In this document: positions 1 to 27,551 of the stretch, in pieces
How the letters are laid out: each line of letters starts with the position of its first letter
Numbering within the stretch: the first letter of the stretch is position 1
Assembly (NCBI RefSeq): GCF_035594125.1
Contig: NC_087173.1
Coordinates: forward strand, 2,425,486 to 2,489,485
Source of the DNA: Scylla paramamosain
Lineage: Eukaryota; Arthropoda; Malacostraca; Decapoda; Portunidae
Reading direction: 5' to 3'
DNA: 64,000 nucleotides
Program-made: the position numbers and the translations under genes
Notes under the pieces: model-generated
The model's database searches: none
Told to the model about the DNA's origin: nothing
Seen by the model: only the letters and a program-made list of their open reading frames with translations

Positions 1-585
1 TTTGTAAAAGTGGAATCGTGTGCACTTCTGAAATTTGTGCTAATGGTATTTTTTAACTAATTTCTATCGTGATTGCTGAGGATTTGTAGAGGTTTTGAAA
101 TTTGTAATTGCTGTATTCTTGCTTTTTTTTTATCGTCACTATTAAAAATTCGTTTTTTTTTTTCTTTATGCCTTTGAAATTTGTAGTTACTTTTTTCTAG
201 ACTTTTAATTTGCCAAAGATACTTGATTTTTTTTCTTCTCCACTTTCTTTTAAATCGTTCAATACCAGAAACAAGTTCAATAAATTCCGTACTTCACAAA
301 AACACCTGTCTAGTCACAAGAGAGAAAAAGATGTATAATGCCGACTTTTCTTCCTCTTCTTGTGCCATTTTTTCTATCACACATCACTCAAAAATTTAAT
401 AATGTATTTCCTTCCTTTCTTGTTGACAAGCTTTTCTATCACTCAAAATTTTAAACACTACCATACATACACACATATACATACATACATACACAGTTAA
501 AGGCAACACAGTACGTTTTTCCAAAGGGATTCTATATATGCATCATTAAAGCATCCATCTTAACCCTCCTTTCTGCCGCCCACAG
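1..585. other. AT-rich intron upstream of first visible multiplexin exon
   Basis: No coding signal is visible. The stretch is rich in poly-T runs with a short ACAT repeat near 465-495, and ends in the acceptor (cacag) at 585. It is interpreted as intron because the next exon begins in mid-protein, in phase 0. Confidence 0.6.
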
Positions 586-15050
<14,465 letters not shown>

Positions 15051-16463
15051 GGCTCTGAAAGATCCGTGACGTGTCCATCCCTAATCTTCGCGCCATGTAC
15101 AGTATCCCAAAGATGTTTCTCGTCCGTACGTCACTTTTCTCTTATTGTACGACTTCCCTCAACAGAGCACGTTTGGAGCAACACGGGTTTGTCGCAGAGA
15201 AAAGAGGTGCTCGCCTGCCTATTGGTCGTCTTCGTCATCGTGTCGTCTGGTAGAGTCTACATACATAGCTGCTCTGTGTCCTGTTGCCGCGCGCTGCTCA
15301 CTTTTGACTCACCATGTACCGTGAATCGCCGTCGCCTTCCGCAGCTCTGGTATCCTACGCCCTACGTTTTCTTCAGGCGACGAACTCAATACTTCCATGC
15401 TGTTTTCTTTTTCTTCACGGCTCTAAGTCTTCCTTCACCACCACATCTGTCTTGGTGCCTCAGTCTCGTGTCAGCTTCCCTTGCCTGGCAGCGAGAAAAG
15501 GTCAAGGCCCAAGACGCTGCTGAAGAACACTCCTCCCGGTGTTATTAGTGGCAGACGATTCCTTCATACAGTATACACACCTTCGTCGCGTCCTCAGCAC
15601 CTCAGTGGCCTCCTCCGTGGGTTCCTCCTTCAGGTTGAGCACCGTCGCCCATCTGTAAGGACACGCACTTGTCCGTGATGCTTCCGTAACCAAGTCTTCC
15701 AGTGTGATATGCCTTGTCGCGCCTCAAGTAACTCATGTCTTCCAGTCTGTGTAAATACTAGACCTAACTATATTTTACTCACTCCAGGACTCGCCGTGAT
15801 GAGTCTCAAGGAGTCTCCCTCTTTATCGAGTTTCAAGTATAGCACTGATTTGCTGCTGTTGTTCTTCAGATATCTTGTAAAGACTACTCCTAAGATTAGC
15901 GAGATTTATACACGTGTTTCTGTTGTCCGTGATTGACAAGGGACTGGTTTGCGACTTTTCAAGCCAACTGTATCTCGCTCCAAGAGAGATACAAGATTTT
16001 ACTATAGTTGTACTAGTTCTGCGTCCTTACTGCTGTTGACTTGCATACACACACACACACACACACACACACGGATGGCTTTATTTTACGAATGTGGCAC
16101 AAATACACTCCAACACTGCACTACACGAAGGTGATGTCAAACCTTCTTAGCATTATGATCCGCTGCATCAGTGAGAGGAGGTGATGGTCTTCCTTCTCCA
16201 AGTTTTCTTTTCTGCATGCATTACAAATTACTTACTCCTCGTCGACACATCACAGAGCAAACATGTCCCGGAAACACGAATGATTAAAACTGGTGTTAAA
16301 AGTGTACTGATAAGCGCGTTTTTTATTCATGACAAGCTGAAGATTTAGGAGAATTATATTATGAAGTATTTAGACAGATTAAACTTTTGTAAGTTATTAT
16401 GTGTAGAGGATACATTGGTGCTTCCTTAGATTAATTTGAAGAGCTCAGTTTCAAGAAAATAAA
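15051..16463 (+). other. Probable 3' UTR of the multiplexin gene
   Basis: The stretch after the TAG has no convincing coding frame. It contains a (CA)n run at 16047-16072 and possible polyadenylation hexamers: ATTAAA at 16283-16288, AATAAA at 16458-16463 and another AATAAA at 16794-16799. Which one is used cannot be told without transcripts. Confidence 0.4.
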
Positions 16464-17578
16464 GGGATGAAGAGGAGTGTGTTCCAGTAATGTCCTTAAG
16501 GTGGAGGTTGGGAGAAAGGTGTTTCCTTGTAAGGTTAAGATTCGTTTTCTGAAACACTTTTACGCCGCAGTACATTCAGAAGACTCTAGTTGAAGTTAAA
16601 CGGGTTTTTAAGGGTATTTTTGATGATTCTAGTGACAGATTCACGATATTTCTACATTATTAATAGGATAAATACTCTTGACAACTTGGATGATCATCTC
16701 TGTGGCCATTGAAAATAGTCGTGGTGAGAGAGCAAAAAGGTTTCTGAATACGGGCCTAAGAGCTACAGGCTCGTTACAGTTGATGTCTGAGAAAATAAAA
16801 GAATGTAAAGGAGTTTTTCAGTGGTGCTCCTGATATAGAGCGTGGGAAAGTATTTCAGAATTATGAGCTGGATATCAGAGTTCAAGATGATGCCCTGGAA
16901 GATAAAGGGACGAAAAAAGTGTTGCATTGGTGTATCTTATCTATTCGTCGAGAAGGGAGTGCTTTCAATAACATAGTCATGAGTGTTTTCAAAAATTAAG
17001 AGCTGGGAAGTCGCGTTCCAATACGTCTAAAAATATATAGATGAAAAGAATGTTTGAGCGGTGTTCTTGAGAGAGAGAGAGAGAGAGGGCGGGAGAGGAG
17101 GGAGAGGGGAGCTTCTATCACGCCTTGGTAACTTAATCAATAAAGTATTGTTGAAGTGATTACAGCCTAATCATAACTTGTCTCTAGTTAACCCACTGCA
17201 AGCCTTCCAGTATTCTCTGAACTGCTGTATAAGTCTGAGTCACATGAAAATAAACTACCAGATATTTTGAGGTGGGTTGGGGTAAGTTAAGGTTCGATTA
17301 CTCAGTCTAATATAACGTAACCTAATTAACCTAACATAAATCCAAAGATAACTAGGGTGGCTCATCTTTCTGCAATCCGTTCTGAGAGTAGCTCGAATCT
17401 CAGTCTTATAGTATTTACCTGGCTATTCCAAGTATCTCCTGTTTGCTGGTGTCACTGTACGATAACTGACAATGTACTGCTTTGGTATCGTGTCTCGAAA
17501 ACTGAATGCTTGGTAACAATGAGGTCTTTCTGTCACACGTAAGACAGGGTGTGGGTAAGGCAGATAGAATATTTCTGT

Positions 17579-17585
<7 letters not shown>
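16464..17585. other. Intergenic, no gene seen
   Basis: Moderately AT-rich sequence with one inverted-repeat element copy (16543-16758), short GA runs near 17,070, and several repeated AACCTAA-type motifs near 17,310. No coding frame with support. Confidence 0.5.
16543..16758 (+). mobile_element. Short inverted-repeat element copy
   Basis: Near-complete copy downstream of the multiplexin gene. It starts around TTTTCTGAAACACTTTTACG, keeps GATTCTAGTGACAGATTCAC and GTCGTGGTGAGAGAGCAAAA, and ends TTTCTGAATACGGGCCT, which shows the outer part of the terminal repeat well. Confidence 0.75.

Positions 17586-17641
<56 letters not shown>
17586..17641. repeat. (CA)n microsatellite
   Basis: Perfect CA array. 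Confidence 0.95.
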
Positions 17642-17643
<2 letters not shown>

Positions 17644-17875
17644 GCTTCTCCACCTTTTATCATCATCTCGACTCCCGAACAGACACAGCCTACCCAAGAA
17701 TGCTATATTTATACAAAGTTTACCAAAATAAAGATCGAAAAAACAGATACTTGCGTTTAGTTAATCTCTTTCAGACTTCTAATAAAATTTCTCTTTTTAA
17801 AAAAATACCAGTGCATATGAAATTGTTTCGGTGTTTAATGAGATCGATCAATCAATCAATTAATCAATCGGTTAC

Positions 17876-18085
17876 CTTAATAAACTCTGGAACTCCCTGC
17901 TTGCTTCTATATTTCTTCCTTATGACTTCAACTCTTTCAAGAGGCAGCTTTCAAGACACTTATCTTCCAACTCTGGATGTTCCTTTTGACTTTTTTTTTT
18001 TTTTAGATTGGCATCTAAATGGGCCCTTTTTTTCGCTCTTTTTGTTGCCCTTGACCAGTGCTCCTCTTATATGAAAAAAAGTAAA
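17876..18085 (+). mobile_element. LINE 3' fragment
   Basis: Matches the last ~210 bp of the long LINE copies: AAACTCTGGAACTCCCTGCT, the TCAAGAGGCAGCTTTCAAGA segment, and the TTGCCCTTGACCAGTG end, followed by an A-rich tail. 5'-truncated and decayed. Confidence 0.8.
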
Positions 18086-18289
18086 TAAAAAAAATAAATA
18101 AATAAACAAAATAACGTCGCAGCCACGTAAGCACGGCAAAGACGATGTTGATGTTCAAGGCACAGATGCGAGAGTCAACAGTGCTTGGCTGGACGACGGA
18201 AGCCATGTCTCCTTAAGCTGCCTCATATGTTTCTGGTGTGAAATCACGTTTGTAGCGTGAAGATCAAGGAACGGGGGTGAGATAAGAAG

Positions 18290-18291
<2 letters not shown>

Positions 18292-18354
<63 letters not shown>
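18292..18354. repeat. (CT)n microsatellite
   Basis: Perfect CT array in intergenic sequence. The surrounding 18,090-19,050 shows no supported gene. Confidence 0.95.
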
Positions 18355-18355
<1 letters not shown>

Positions 18356-19049
18356 GTTGGTGCTATCTGCACAGCCTCTACTGTGCCCCCAATCCCCACA
18401 CCACGTGTATGCCGTAGTTCTTCAGTTAATCGTGTGGAAGCGCTGGTGACGGTGGTAATGGACATCATAAACGAAGTTGAGTGAACTATAGAATGGAACT
18501 ACAAGTTCCTAACTTATGCTTTACTTACATCAACAGTGAGACGATAACGTACAGTTGGTATAATTTATAAGTATAACGGAAACCATGTGACGTGTAGCTC
18601 CTCCCAGTTTTAGATATAAAATACGTATGAGCCGGAGCGGGAGGTTGTGTCCCCAACAGCTTCTCCGACGCAGTCTTTCTTATTCGTGTCGTAATCCCCC
18701 AGAGCCGTGGCTGTGACATAAGTAAATTTCCCTATTTTAAGGAAACTTGGATCTTACAATGAAATTTCTAGGGAAATGGAAAGTCTAGATGAATTTAAGA
18801 AAATCCACCTTAGAAAAGAAAATTTATAAGGAAGTTCAGTGACACTGGGTAAAGATAAAGCTTTTGAAAACATACATCAAATATATCAGCGGGGGAACTT
18901 TTCTTTCATGTTGCATTCATACCAACAACTGCTGGACGTACCGGTCACCAGGGTGTGCCATGTTTGATTCTGACTAACAGTGGCAGTCCGCTGTTCGTGT
19001 ACTCGTACTGAAGAGTGGGTGAAGAAGACTGCAATGTGGCATGGATTCA

Positions 19050-22000
19050 ATCAAGGTGAGGTGATCATCTTGAGTTCATCATGAACGGATAGGCTGGGCC
19101 TTGAAAGACAAGTCTTGTAATCAACATTTGCGACTCCTACACCAGCCTCGGAGTCCCCATCTGGGGAGGGGACCACAAATGTCCCCAGGTCGGACTGCCC
19201 TTCTGACAACAATTCTAAGTGTCTTAACACCACCCCCCTTAACTTTTTCTTCATTAACTTCAGCAACATTCGTAGTCTAAGATCTAATTTTCAATCTGTA
19301 GAACACCACCTCTCCTCTTCTAAACCTCATCTTCCTTTCCTCACTGAAACACAGGTGTCTGAGGCAATTGACAGTAGCCCCTTTTCTGTTCCCTCCTACT
19401 TTCTCCATCCTCATTTTTTATCCAAAGCTGGATGTTGCGTTTATGTGCGCAACGACTTAACCTGCTCTCGTGCCCACGCTCTTGAATCTTCCGAGTTTTC
19501 CCCCCATCTGGCTACGACTACAGAGTCACTCTCATACTAAATTTATCTGTGCTGTATACCTCTCACCTAACTCCTCTGACTATAAGAAATTCTTTGACTA
19601 CTTAACTTCCAAAGTGGAGCACATTCTGACTCTCTTCCCTTCTGCAGAGATCTCCATTCTTGGAGACTTCAATGTTCACCATCAGCCTTGGCTTTCCTCT
19701 TCTTTCAATGACCATCCTGGTGAACTAGCCTTCAACTTTGCTATCCTCCACGACCTAGAGCAATTGGTGTAATACCATACTCGTATTCCTGACCGTTTTG
19801 GAGATACGCACAACATTCTTGACCTTTTCGTGACTTCTAATCCTTCAGCTTATGCTGTCACCCTCTCTTCTCCGTTGGGCTCCTCCGACCACAATCTCAT
19901 ATCTGTATCTTGTCCTATCGCTCCAATCCCTCCTCTGGATCCCCCTAACCAAAGGTGCCTCTGGCGTTTTGCCTCTGCTAGTTGGGGGGACCTGAGGAGG
20001 TATTTTGCTGATTTTCCTTTGAATGACCACTGCTTCCGTGTCAGAGACCCGTCTTTGTGTGCTGAGCGTATAAAAGAGGTGATAGTGTCTGGCATAGAGG
20101 CGTACATTCCTCACTCTTTTTCTCGACCTAAACCTTCCAAACCTTGGTTTAACACAGCTTGTTCTCGTGCTAAACATGATAGAGAGGTGGCCCACAAAAG
20201 GTGCTTAAGCCTTCCATCACCAGAATCTCATGCATTTTATATTTCTGTCCAGAACCATGCTAAGTCTGTTCTCCAACTAGCCAAAAACTCCTTCATTAAC
20301 AGAAAGTGTCAAAATCTTTTATGATGTAACTCCCCTCGTGACTTCGGGCATCTAGCCAAAAATATCTCCAATAACTTTGCTCCTTCTTTCCCTCCTTTAT
20401 TTCAACCTGATGGCACCACTGCTATCACATCTATTTCTAAAGCTGAACGCTTTGCTCAATCCTTTGCTAAAAACTCTACCTTGGATGATTCTGGGCTTGT
20501 TACTCCCTCTCCTCCACCCTCTGACTACTTCATGCTACCTATTAAAATTCCTCGCAATGATGTTTTCTATGCCCCCGCTGGCCTAAACCCTCGGAAGGCT
20601 TATGGACCTGATGGGGTCTCTCCTATTGTTCTCCGAAACTGTGCCTCCGTGCTTGCACCTTGCCTAGTCAAACTCTTTCAGCTCTGTCTGTCAACATCTA
20701 CCTTTCCTTCTTGCTGGAAGTTTGCCTACATTCAGCCTGTTCCTAAAAAGGGTGACCGTTCTAATCCGTCAAACTACCGTCCTATTGCTTTAATTTCTTG
20801 CCTATCTAAAGTTTTTTTAATTTTTCCTCAACAGGAAGATTCTTAAATATCTATCACTTCACAACCTTCTATCTGATCGCCAGTATGGGTTCTGTCAAGG
20901 CCGTTCTACTGGTGATCTTTTGGTTTTCCTTACTGAGTCTTGGTCATCCTCTTTTAGAGATTTTGGTGAAACTTTTGCTGTTGCCTTGGACATATCAAAA
21001 GCTTTTGATAGAGTCTGGCACAAAGCTTTGATTTCCAAACTATCCTCCTACGGCTTCTATCCTTCTCTCTGTAACTTCATCTCAAGTTTCCTTTCTGACC
21101 GTTCTATTGCTAGTGTGGTAGACGGTCACTGTTCTCCTAAATCTATTAACAGTGGTGCTCCTCAGGGTTCTGTCCTGTCACCCACTCTCTTCTTATTATT
21201 CATCAATGACTTCTAAACCAAACTTCTTGTCCTATCTACTCCTACGCTGATGATACCACCCTGCGTCTTTTCATAGACGTCCAACCCTTCAGGAAATAAA
21301 CATTTCACACAGGGAAGCCACAGAAAGCCTGACTTCTGATCTTTCTAAAATTTCTGATTGGTATTGTTCAACGCCTCAAAAACTCAATTCCTCCACCTAT
21401 CAACTCGAAACAGCCTTCCAGACAACTATCCCCTCTTCTTCACTGACACTCAACTGTCCCCCTCTTCTACACTGGATATCCTCCGTCTGTCCTTTATTTA
21501 TAATCTGAACTGGAAACTTCACATCTCATCTCTAGCTAAAACAGTTTCTATGAAGTTAGGTGTTCTGAGACATCTCCGCCAGTTTTTCACACCCCCCAGC
21601 TGCTAACTCTGTACAGGGGCCTTATCCGTTCATGTATGGAGTTTGCTTCAGATGTCTGGGGGTGTTCCACTCATACCGCTCTTCTAGACAGGGTGGAATC
21701 AAAAGCTTTTCGTCTCATCGACTCTTCTTCTCTAACTGACTGTCTTCAGCCTCTCTCATTGCCGCAATGCTGAGTCTCTAGCTGTCTTTTACCGCTATGT
21801 TCATGCTAACTGTTCTTCTGATCTTGCTGAGTGCATACCTCCCCTCCTCCCGCGGCCTCGTTGCACAAGACTTCCATCTTTCACTCACCCCTATTTTGTC
21901 CACCTCTGTAATGCAAGAGTTAACCAGTATTCTCAGGCATTCATCCCTTTCTCTGGTAAACTCTGGAACTCCCTGCCTGCTTCTGTATTTCCACCTTCCT

Positions 22001-22170
22001 ATGACTTGAATTCCTTCAAGAGGGAGATTTCAAGACACTTATCCTTCAATTTTTGACTACCGCTTTGGACCCTTTTCTGGGACTGGCATCTCAGTAGGTT
22101 TTTTTTTTTTTTCATTGGATTTTTGTTGCCCTTGGTCAGTGTCCCTCCTACATAAAAAAAAAAAAAAAAA
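19050..22170 (+). mobile_element. Near full-length non-LTR retrotransposon (LINE), broken
   Basis: Remnant of an autonomous LINE with an apurinic-type endonuclease followed by reverse transcriptase. Endonuclease signs are [13 protein letters not shown] near 19,665 and [13 protein letters not shown] near 19,885. Reverse transcriptase signs are PVPKKGDRSNPSNYRPIALI near 20,740, VALDISKAFDRVWHKAL near 20,980, SGAPQGSVLSPTLFLLFIND near 21,150 and YADDTTL near 21,240. The C-terminal LYRGLIR region follows. Stop codons near 19,770 and 20,322 and frame changes after about 20,830 and 21,216 make it non-autonomous as sequenced. The 3' end is a GTCCCTCCTACATA segment followed by poly-A. No LTRs are seen. 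The clade (Jockey- or CR1-like) is unsure, and the 5' border is approximate. Confidence 0.9.
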
Positions 22171-23206
22171 CATGGCAAGGCATGATACTCATGACTCATT
22201 CAACGCTGAAAAGATGATTGATTCTGAAAATAAAAGTAGAAACCCTGATAGAGAAGGTAACCAGCTCAAAGGTGTTGCTGGCAAGATGTGTTACAAGCAC
22301 ACATCTGATAATCTCAAAAATATACTGTTCAAAGACCACAGAGAAAGTGTTAAGTGGTTTTTATCGAGTAGGAACGCTCTGTACCCTTGTGATGTTTTAG
22401 CCTTCATCTGAGATATTTCCTCACTCCAAGATCATTAATCTATAACTATATGAAGGTTCATCATAAAACATAAACAACATGTATTTGCTAAAACTTCACG
22501 GCACCTGCGAGTCTGTGACCCATGCCGTACATCAGGACGGGGACGATGGTGACATGCAGCAATTACAATTATTAACTACAAGTAATCTGGCAACGGTACG
22601 CCCGTATCTCGGCCAGCATACGTCAAACGGAGAGCTTGAAGGCAAAATGATTCCCTTCCCGTGTGTGGTGGTATTGACAGCTGGTGAGATTCCGTGGGCT
22701 TTCTTAGCCTATAGTATATTACTGGGAGTGTTGTATGTGCTGTGGTGAAGGTGTGTTTGGCTACTTGCCTAATAATAGAACTTCTTATGTACGTTTCACT
22801 GCACGGTCTTTTGTTAATATTTGAATCAGTGTTCGCACTGAAAAAAAAAAAAAAAAGTTAGTGTAATCTTTGCTAAGTTACAAAAGTACGTATTAAAATT
22901 GTATTATAAAATTAAGTCCTCTGAAAGTTAAACGTTTAAGAAAGATTCAACAGTTGTGAAGGGGTGGATGAAAGCCGCTCAGCTAACCTGAGATGCCACA
23001 AACGTTAACTGGGGTCAGTTGAGAGGCAACACAAACGCAACTCAGTGAGAACCATAACAACAGCGTTAAAAAAAAGTGCAAATTATGAATCATTAACAGG
23101 CATGTCGATCGGCCAAGTGAAAGCACGCGTCAAACTAAGTGCATGAACAAAATGGGAAAGTATAAATGTTGTGGTAGTGGTAGTAGTTGTGGCGGTGTTG
23201 GTATTA

Positions 23207-23248
<42 letters not shown>

Positions 23249-23273
23249 GTTGTTGTTGTTGTTGTTCTCGATT

Positions 23274-23306
<33 letters not shown>

Positions 23307-25342
23307 AAATTGTGGGAAAAGAGTAGGGCGCTTTCATAGGAAAGTTTTTTGGTTAGTAGGGTAACAGTTCAACAACAATACTCATGATGCTTAGTCGGTA
23401 TTCTAATAAATGCATTGTCCTCATATTCCTCATAAAAGGACTATATTTTAAAAACCATAGAAGTAATTAGACAGGTTCTCACCAATTGTCTTCTCCCGTA
23501 CTGATGATGTAAAGGCTTTGTTAAACTATCTTCTCTATGGCCAGAAAAAAAAAAGAAAAAAGGAAACAATAATAACAATGAAATAATATTATGCCAAAAC
23601 GTTTCGGAGTGTGATGTATATTTTGCACATTCCCCGTAATCTAGGGAAAGTTCTGGGGCGATTGTGTATGTTTGGGTGAATTCTGAACAGAGAGCTTGGG
23701 GAAGGGGTAAGGGAGTGGGGTGATGGTCTTTTGTAAGGCGTGACGGTGAATTAGTACAAATAACAAGCCTTATGATTCCCCATCCTGCCCTGTTTGGTGA
23801 ATCAATGGTGGCTGAATGTCTGTGGCGTATTACAGCGGTGGGTGGAGGGGAGGAGAGGTGGTGGGTGTGTGGACAATGTGAGATGAAAGTAGTGGTGCTG
23901 AAGCGCGCTTGTATTTATCAGGGAACTTCCTGAATCCTCCTGTTCCGTGACCTAGGTAAATTTCCTGCAGTGCTTTGCTTTTAATGTTGTGGTGAGGGTC
24001 TGTATTCTCAGTGGTGGTGGTTGCTCGAGCCTGCCAGCTTTAATACCTGCTCTGTGCCCTAGAATACTTTTTTTTTTTTTTTTTTTTTGTGCTGTTTCCA
24101 AAATTCATCTAATCTGGAATCAAGTGCTGTCAAGGAATCTGCATTCACTACCCACTCAGGCAGTAATAATGCTAACATTGAAATTGTCATTATTTTTATG
24201 TGCTGGCAGCATCTATTCGTTTTCTGTAGTGACTATCATAACATTCACCAGTTAGAACCCTTATTTTTTTCTACAGTGAGTGGCAATGTGTATTTCCATT
24301 TAGTGGCTGTCACTTCCACTTCTTGCTCATGGAGGTTGGAGCACTTCATCTGATGCAAATGGTGTGTTTGGTCCCTTCCACAATCTTTGATAGCCAAGTA
24401 CATTATGTAATGCATATTGCTAGTGTTTTACGTACCAAATAATATCTGAAGATACATAAATACTTTTTGTGAGTAATTCATCAACCAATGTCTCTTACAA
24501 GACAGGATTTGTTTTGTTTTACTAGAGTGTGCAAAGAATTTAATCTTATTTTACCATTAAGTGATAAAGGAAACAAGTCAATCTGGGCCTGGTCATTCCA
24601 GTCCTAAGCCCTAGTGACTGGCCCATAGGGGGACCTCACCCTAGTCACTCTAGCCCCTGTGGGTCTCCTCCTCTATTCCAGGAGGTTCTGCTACTGGCAG
24701 AATATGCATTCTTTGTACTATAAAATTTTCTTTAAATTGTGAAATAAAATGTGTTACAAAATTTTCATTAACAAAATCGTTAAATAAAGTATGTTTTTTT
24801 TACCATAGTTATTATTTATTTATTTAATTTATAAATGTAATGTAAATGGTTATGTTGCATTATCCAGCTGGTATAAATCATGAAGTTAGAGTATGAGTTA
24901 ATTCATTATTTTGGCCATCGGGTCAGCAGTGTGTTGTCTTCCCTGCACTGTCTTCTTGGCCAGGAAGTCCACCTGGTGAGATAACCAGGTGAGTTACAGT
25001 TAGAGGAATCACTCACAATGTTGAAGTTTTGAATCACACTATTTGAAGCGACTGGGACTATTGTGACTTGAAATTGCTCATAAATTCTGGGAACAGATTT
25101 AGAAATTTATTCCTGTCAGGTAAATACTATTGACAGGAAACAAGTACTTTCCAGATTGTCTACAGGTCAGTGCCAGGAGATTATAACTTTTGACTTGAAA
25201 TAGTTTTAAATGTCCTAGACCATTATGTGGCTAAGACTGAATCATGGCAGTTAGTTCAACTTTTAGGTGCAAAAGATTTATCCGCAACAGTTTAACTTTC
25301 ACAGATAAGAGACTTCTGCACAGCAATTAGTTTGACTCATGC
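22171..25342. other. Intergenic, no gene seen
   Basis: AT-rich sequence without a supported coding frame. It holds a compound trinucleotide repeat, (ATT)n-(TTG)n-(AGT)n, at 23,202-23,307, a poly-T run near 24,070, and paired CTAGTGACTGG/CTAGTCACTC-like motifs near 24,620. Short frames, for example near 22,479-22,748, lack any family feature. Confidence 0.5.
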
Positions 25343-26375
25343 AGGGTTCTGTCCTGTAACCCACTCTCTTCTTATTATTCATTAATGATCTTCTAAACCA
25401 AACTCCTTGTCCTATCTATCCTACACTGATGATACCACCCTGCACTTTTCCACGTCTTTTCATAGACGTCCAACCCTTCAGGAGGTAAGCATTTCACGCA
25501 GGGAAGCCACAGAATGGTTGACTTCTGATCTTTCTAAAATTTCTGACTGGGACAGAGCAAACTTGGTATTGTTCAATGCCTCAAAAACTCAATTCCTCCT
25601 TCTATCAACTTGACATAACCTTCCAGACAACTATCCCCTCTTCTTCACTGACACTCATCTGTCCCCCTCTTCTACACTGAACATCCTCAGTCTGTCCTTT
25701 ACTTATAATCCAAACTGGAAACTTCACATCTCATCTCTAGCTAAAACAGCTTCTATGAAGTTAGGCGTTCTGAGACATCTCCACCAGTTTTTCTCACCCC
25801 CCAGCTGCTAACTCTGTACAAGGGCCTTATCCGTCCATGTATGGAGTATGCTCCACATGTCTGGGGGGGTTCCGCTCATACTGTTCTTCTAGACAGGGTG
25901 GAATCAAAAGCTTTTTGTCTCATCAACTCCTCTCCTCTAACTGACTGTCTTCAGCCTCTCTCTCACTGTTGCAATGTTGCATCTCTAGCTGTCTTCTACT
26001 GCTATTTTTATGCTAACTGCTCTTCTGATCTTGCAACTGCATGCCTCCCCTCCTCCCACGGCCTCGCTGCACAAGACTTTCTTCTTTCTCTCACCCCTAT
26101 TCCGTCCACCTCTCTAATGCAAGAGTTAACCAGTATTCTCAATCATTCATCCCTTTCTCTGGTAAACTCTGGAACTCCCTGCCTGCTTCTGTATTTTCAC
26201 CTTCCTATGACTTGAATTCCTTCAAGAGGGAGGTTTCAAGACACTTATCCATCAATTTTTGACTACTGCTTTGAGCCTTTTATGGGACTGGCATTTCAAT
26301 GGGCATTTTCTTTTCATTGGATTTTTGTTACCCTTGGCCAGTGTCCTTCCTACATAAAAAAAAAAAAAAAAAAAA
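25343..26375 (+). mobile_element. 5'-truncated LINE copy
   Basis: Begins inside the reverse transcriptase (GTTCTGTCCTGTAACCCACT) and includes the YTDDTTL-like region and the C-terminal segment with SFIPFSGKLWNSLPASVF and SFKREVSRHLS. It ends CCTTCCTACATA plus about 20 A. A C-to-T change makes the YADD box YTDD. It lies about 1.1 kb upstream of the RS-rich gene, in the same orientation. Confidence 0.9.
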
Positions 26376-26404
26376 TTGCACCAAGGTTTTGCAAGGAATT
26401 GTGA

Positions 26405-26502
26405 TAGGTGTAACTGTGGGGGGAAGGAGGGCAAGTGTCAGGAGTTCAGAGGTTGACACCTGTGGGGGGAAGGAGGGCAAGTGTCAGGAGTTCAGAGGTT
26501 GA
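26405..26502. repeat. Tandem duplication, about 49-bp unit
   Basis: GTGGGGGGAAGGAGGGCAAG and GTGTCAGGAGTTCAGAGGTT occur twice in succession. Confidence 0.9.
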
Positions 26503-27137
26503 GTTGCTTGAGCTTAGGATTACTTGACTGTCCTTTTCTGAAATCTTTTGAAGGAGTCTCTACATGCTGGTCAATGATGGGAACCAGGCAGGGAGAGCAT
26601 AGGTTAATTTTGGTAAATTGAAGACTATATATGTATTTCAGTAACAGGACTCGCTGGGGATTAAGGTGTCAAAGCAGAAATAGGTGGGATGTTCCAAGCT
26701 AATGACTGCACTGACATGGTTCTTTCAAGAGTTTGTCATCAGAGGTGATTTCCAGGAGCTTGGCCTAACAGTGCCAACTACCTTAAGGATGTTGTGGCCA
26801 AGGGTGAGCACTGGGGGACTGGTGTGGGTCGCATGGAGATTTATCCTCTTTGATGGTGTTTTTATTGGGGTTGTGTAATGTCATTCTCTCTAGTGTGTGT
26901 GTGCTCTTACCTAATTGTATTTTTGTATGATTGAGTCAAGCTTGTGATGTCGCATCTTTTAAAGTTGATTTGTCATATTTATCTTTAAAGCTATGAATGC
27001 TCCTTGCACACAGCTTCACTTCATCATTCTGTGAATAAAACTGGCTGATTGGTGTCAGGAAAACTATATTTCCTCATCTTTCTTTGCTCTCTTTTTGTAC
27101 AGTTTTGTACTGTGTCCTCTTACTGTTCATTGTGTGC

Positions 27138-27141
<4 letters not shown>

Positions 27142-27223
<82 letters not shown>

Positions 27224-27249
27224 CTTTTTTGCCACATTAGAAGAAAATT

Positions 27250-27286
<37 letters not shown>
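27142..27286. repeat. (GA)n and (ATT)n microsatellites
   Basis: (GA)n at 27,142-27,221 and (ATT)n at 27,252-27,286, just upstream of the candidate acceptor TTTCTTTCAG at 27,355. Confidence 0.95.
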
Positions 27287-27288
<2 letters not shown>

Positions 27289-27362
27289 TTCTATTATTAC
27301 TATGATAACTATAACCACAATATCATTATCACTAAAAACATACTTTTCTTTCAGATGGGAAC

Positions 27363-27551
27363 ATGAGTCATGAACCACAACAGATATGTAGCAGAGGCAT
27401 CACACAAGTAATAAGGCAATGGAGATGCCTTATTAACCATCACGGAGTTGAAAGCATAACTGTTACCAGTCACTGCTGTCATCACACTACTTGGAACTGC
27501 AGAAACCATGATGGAAAGGACTCCTTGTTCAGTGTCAGTGACAAAGTGTAA
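27363..27551 (+). other. Upstream frame overlapping the RS-rich gene's start
   Basis: A 62-codon frame (MSHEPQQICSRGITQVIRQW at its start) begins 8 bp after the candidate acceptor at 27,355 and ends 44 bp inside the long frame in another register. If the exon starts at 27,356, this would be an overlapping upstream frame able to dampen translation of the main one. It has no family similarity that I recognise. Confidence 0.3.

Noticed and set aside
22479..22748. 89-codon frame with a hydrophobic end
   Set aside because: No family similarity, isolated in AT-rich intergenic DNA, length within chance.
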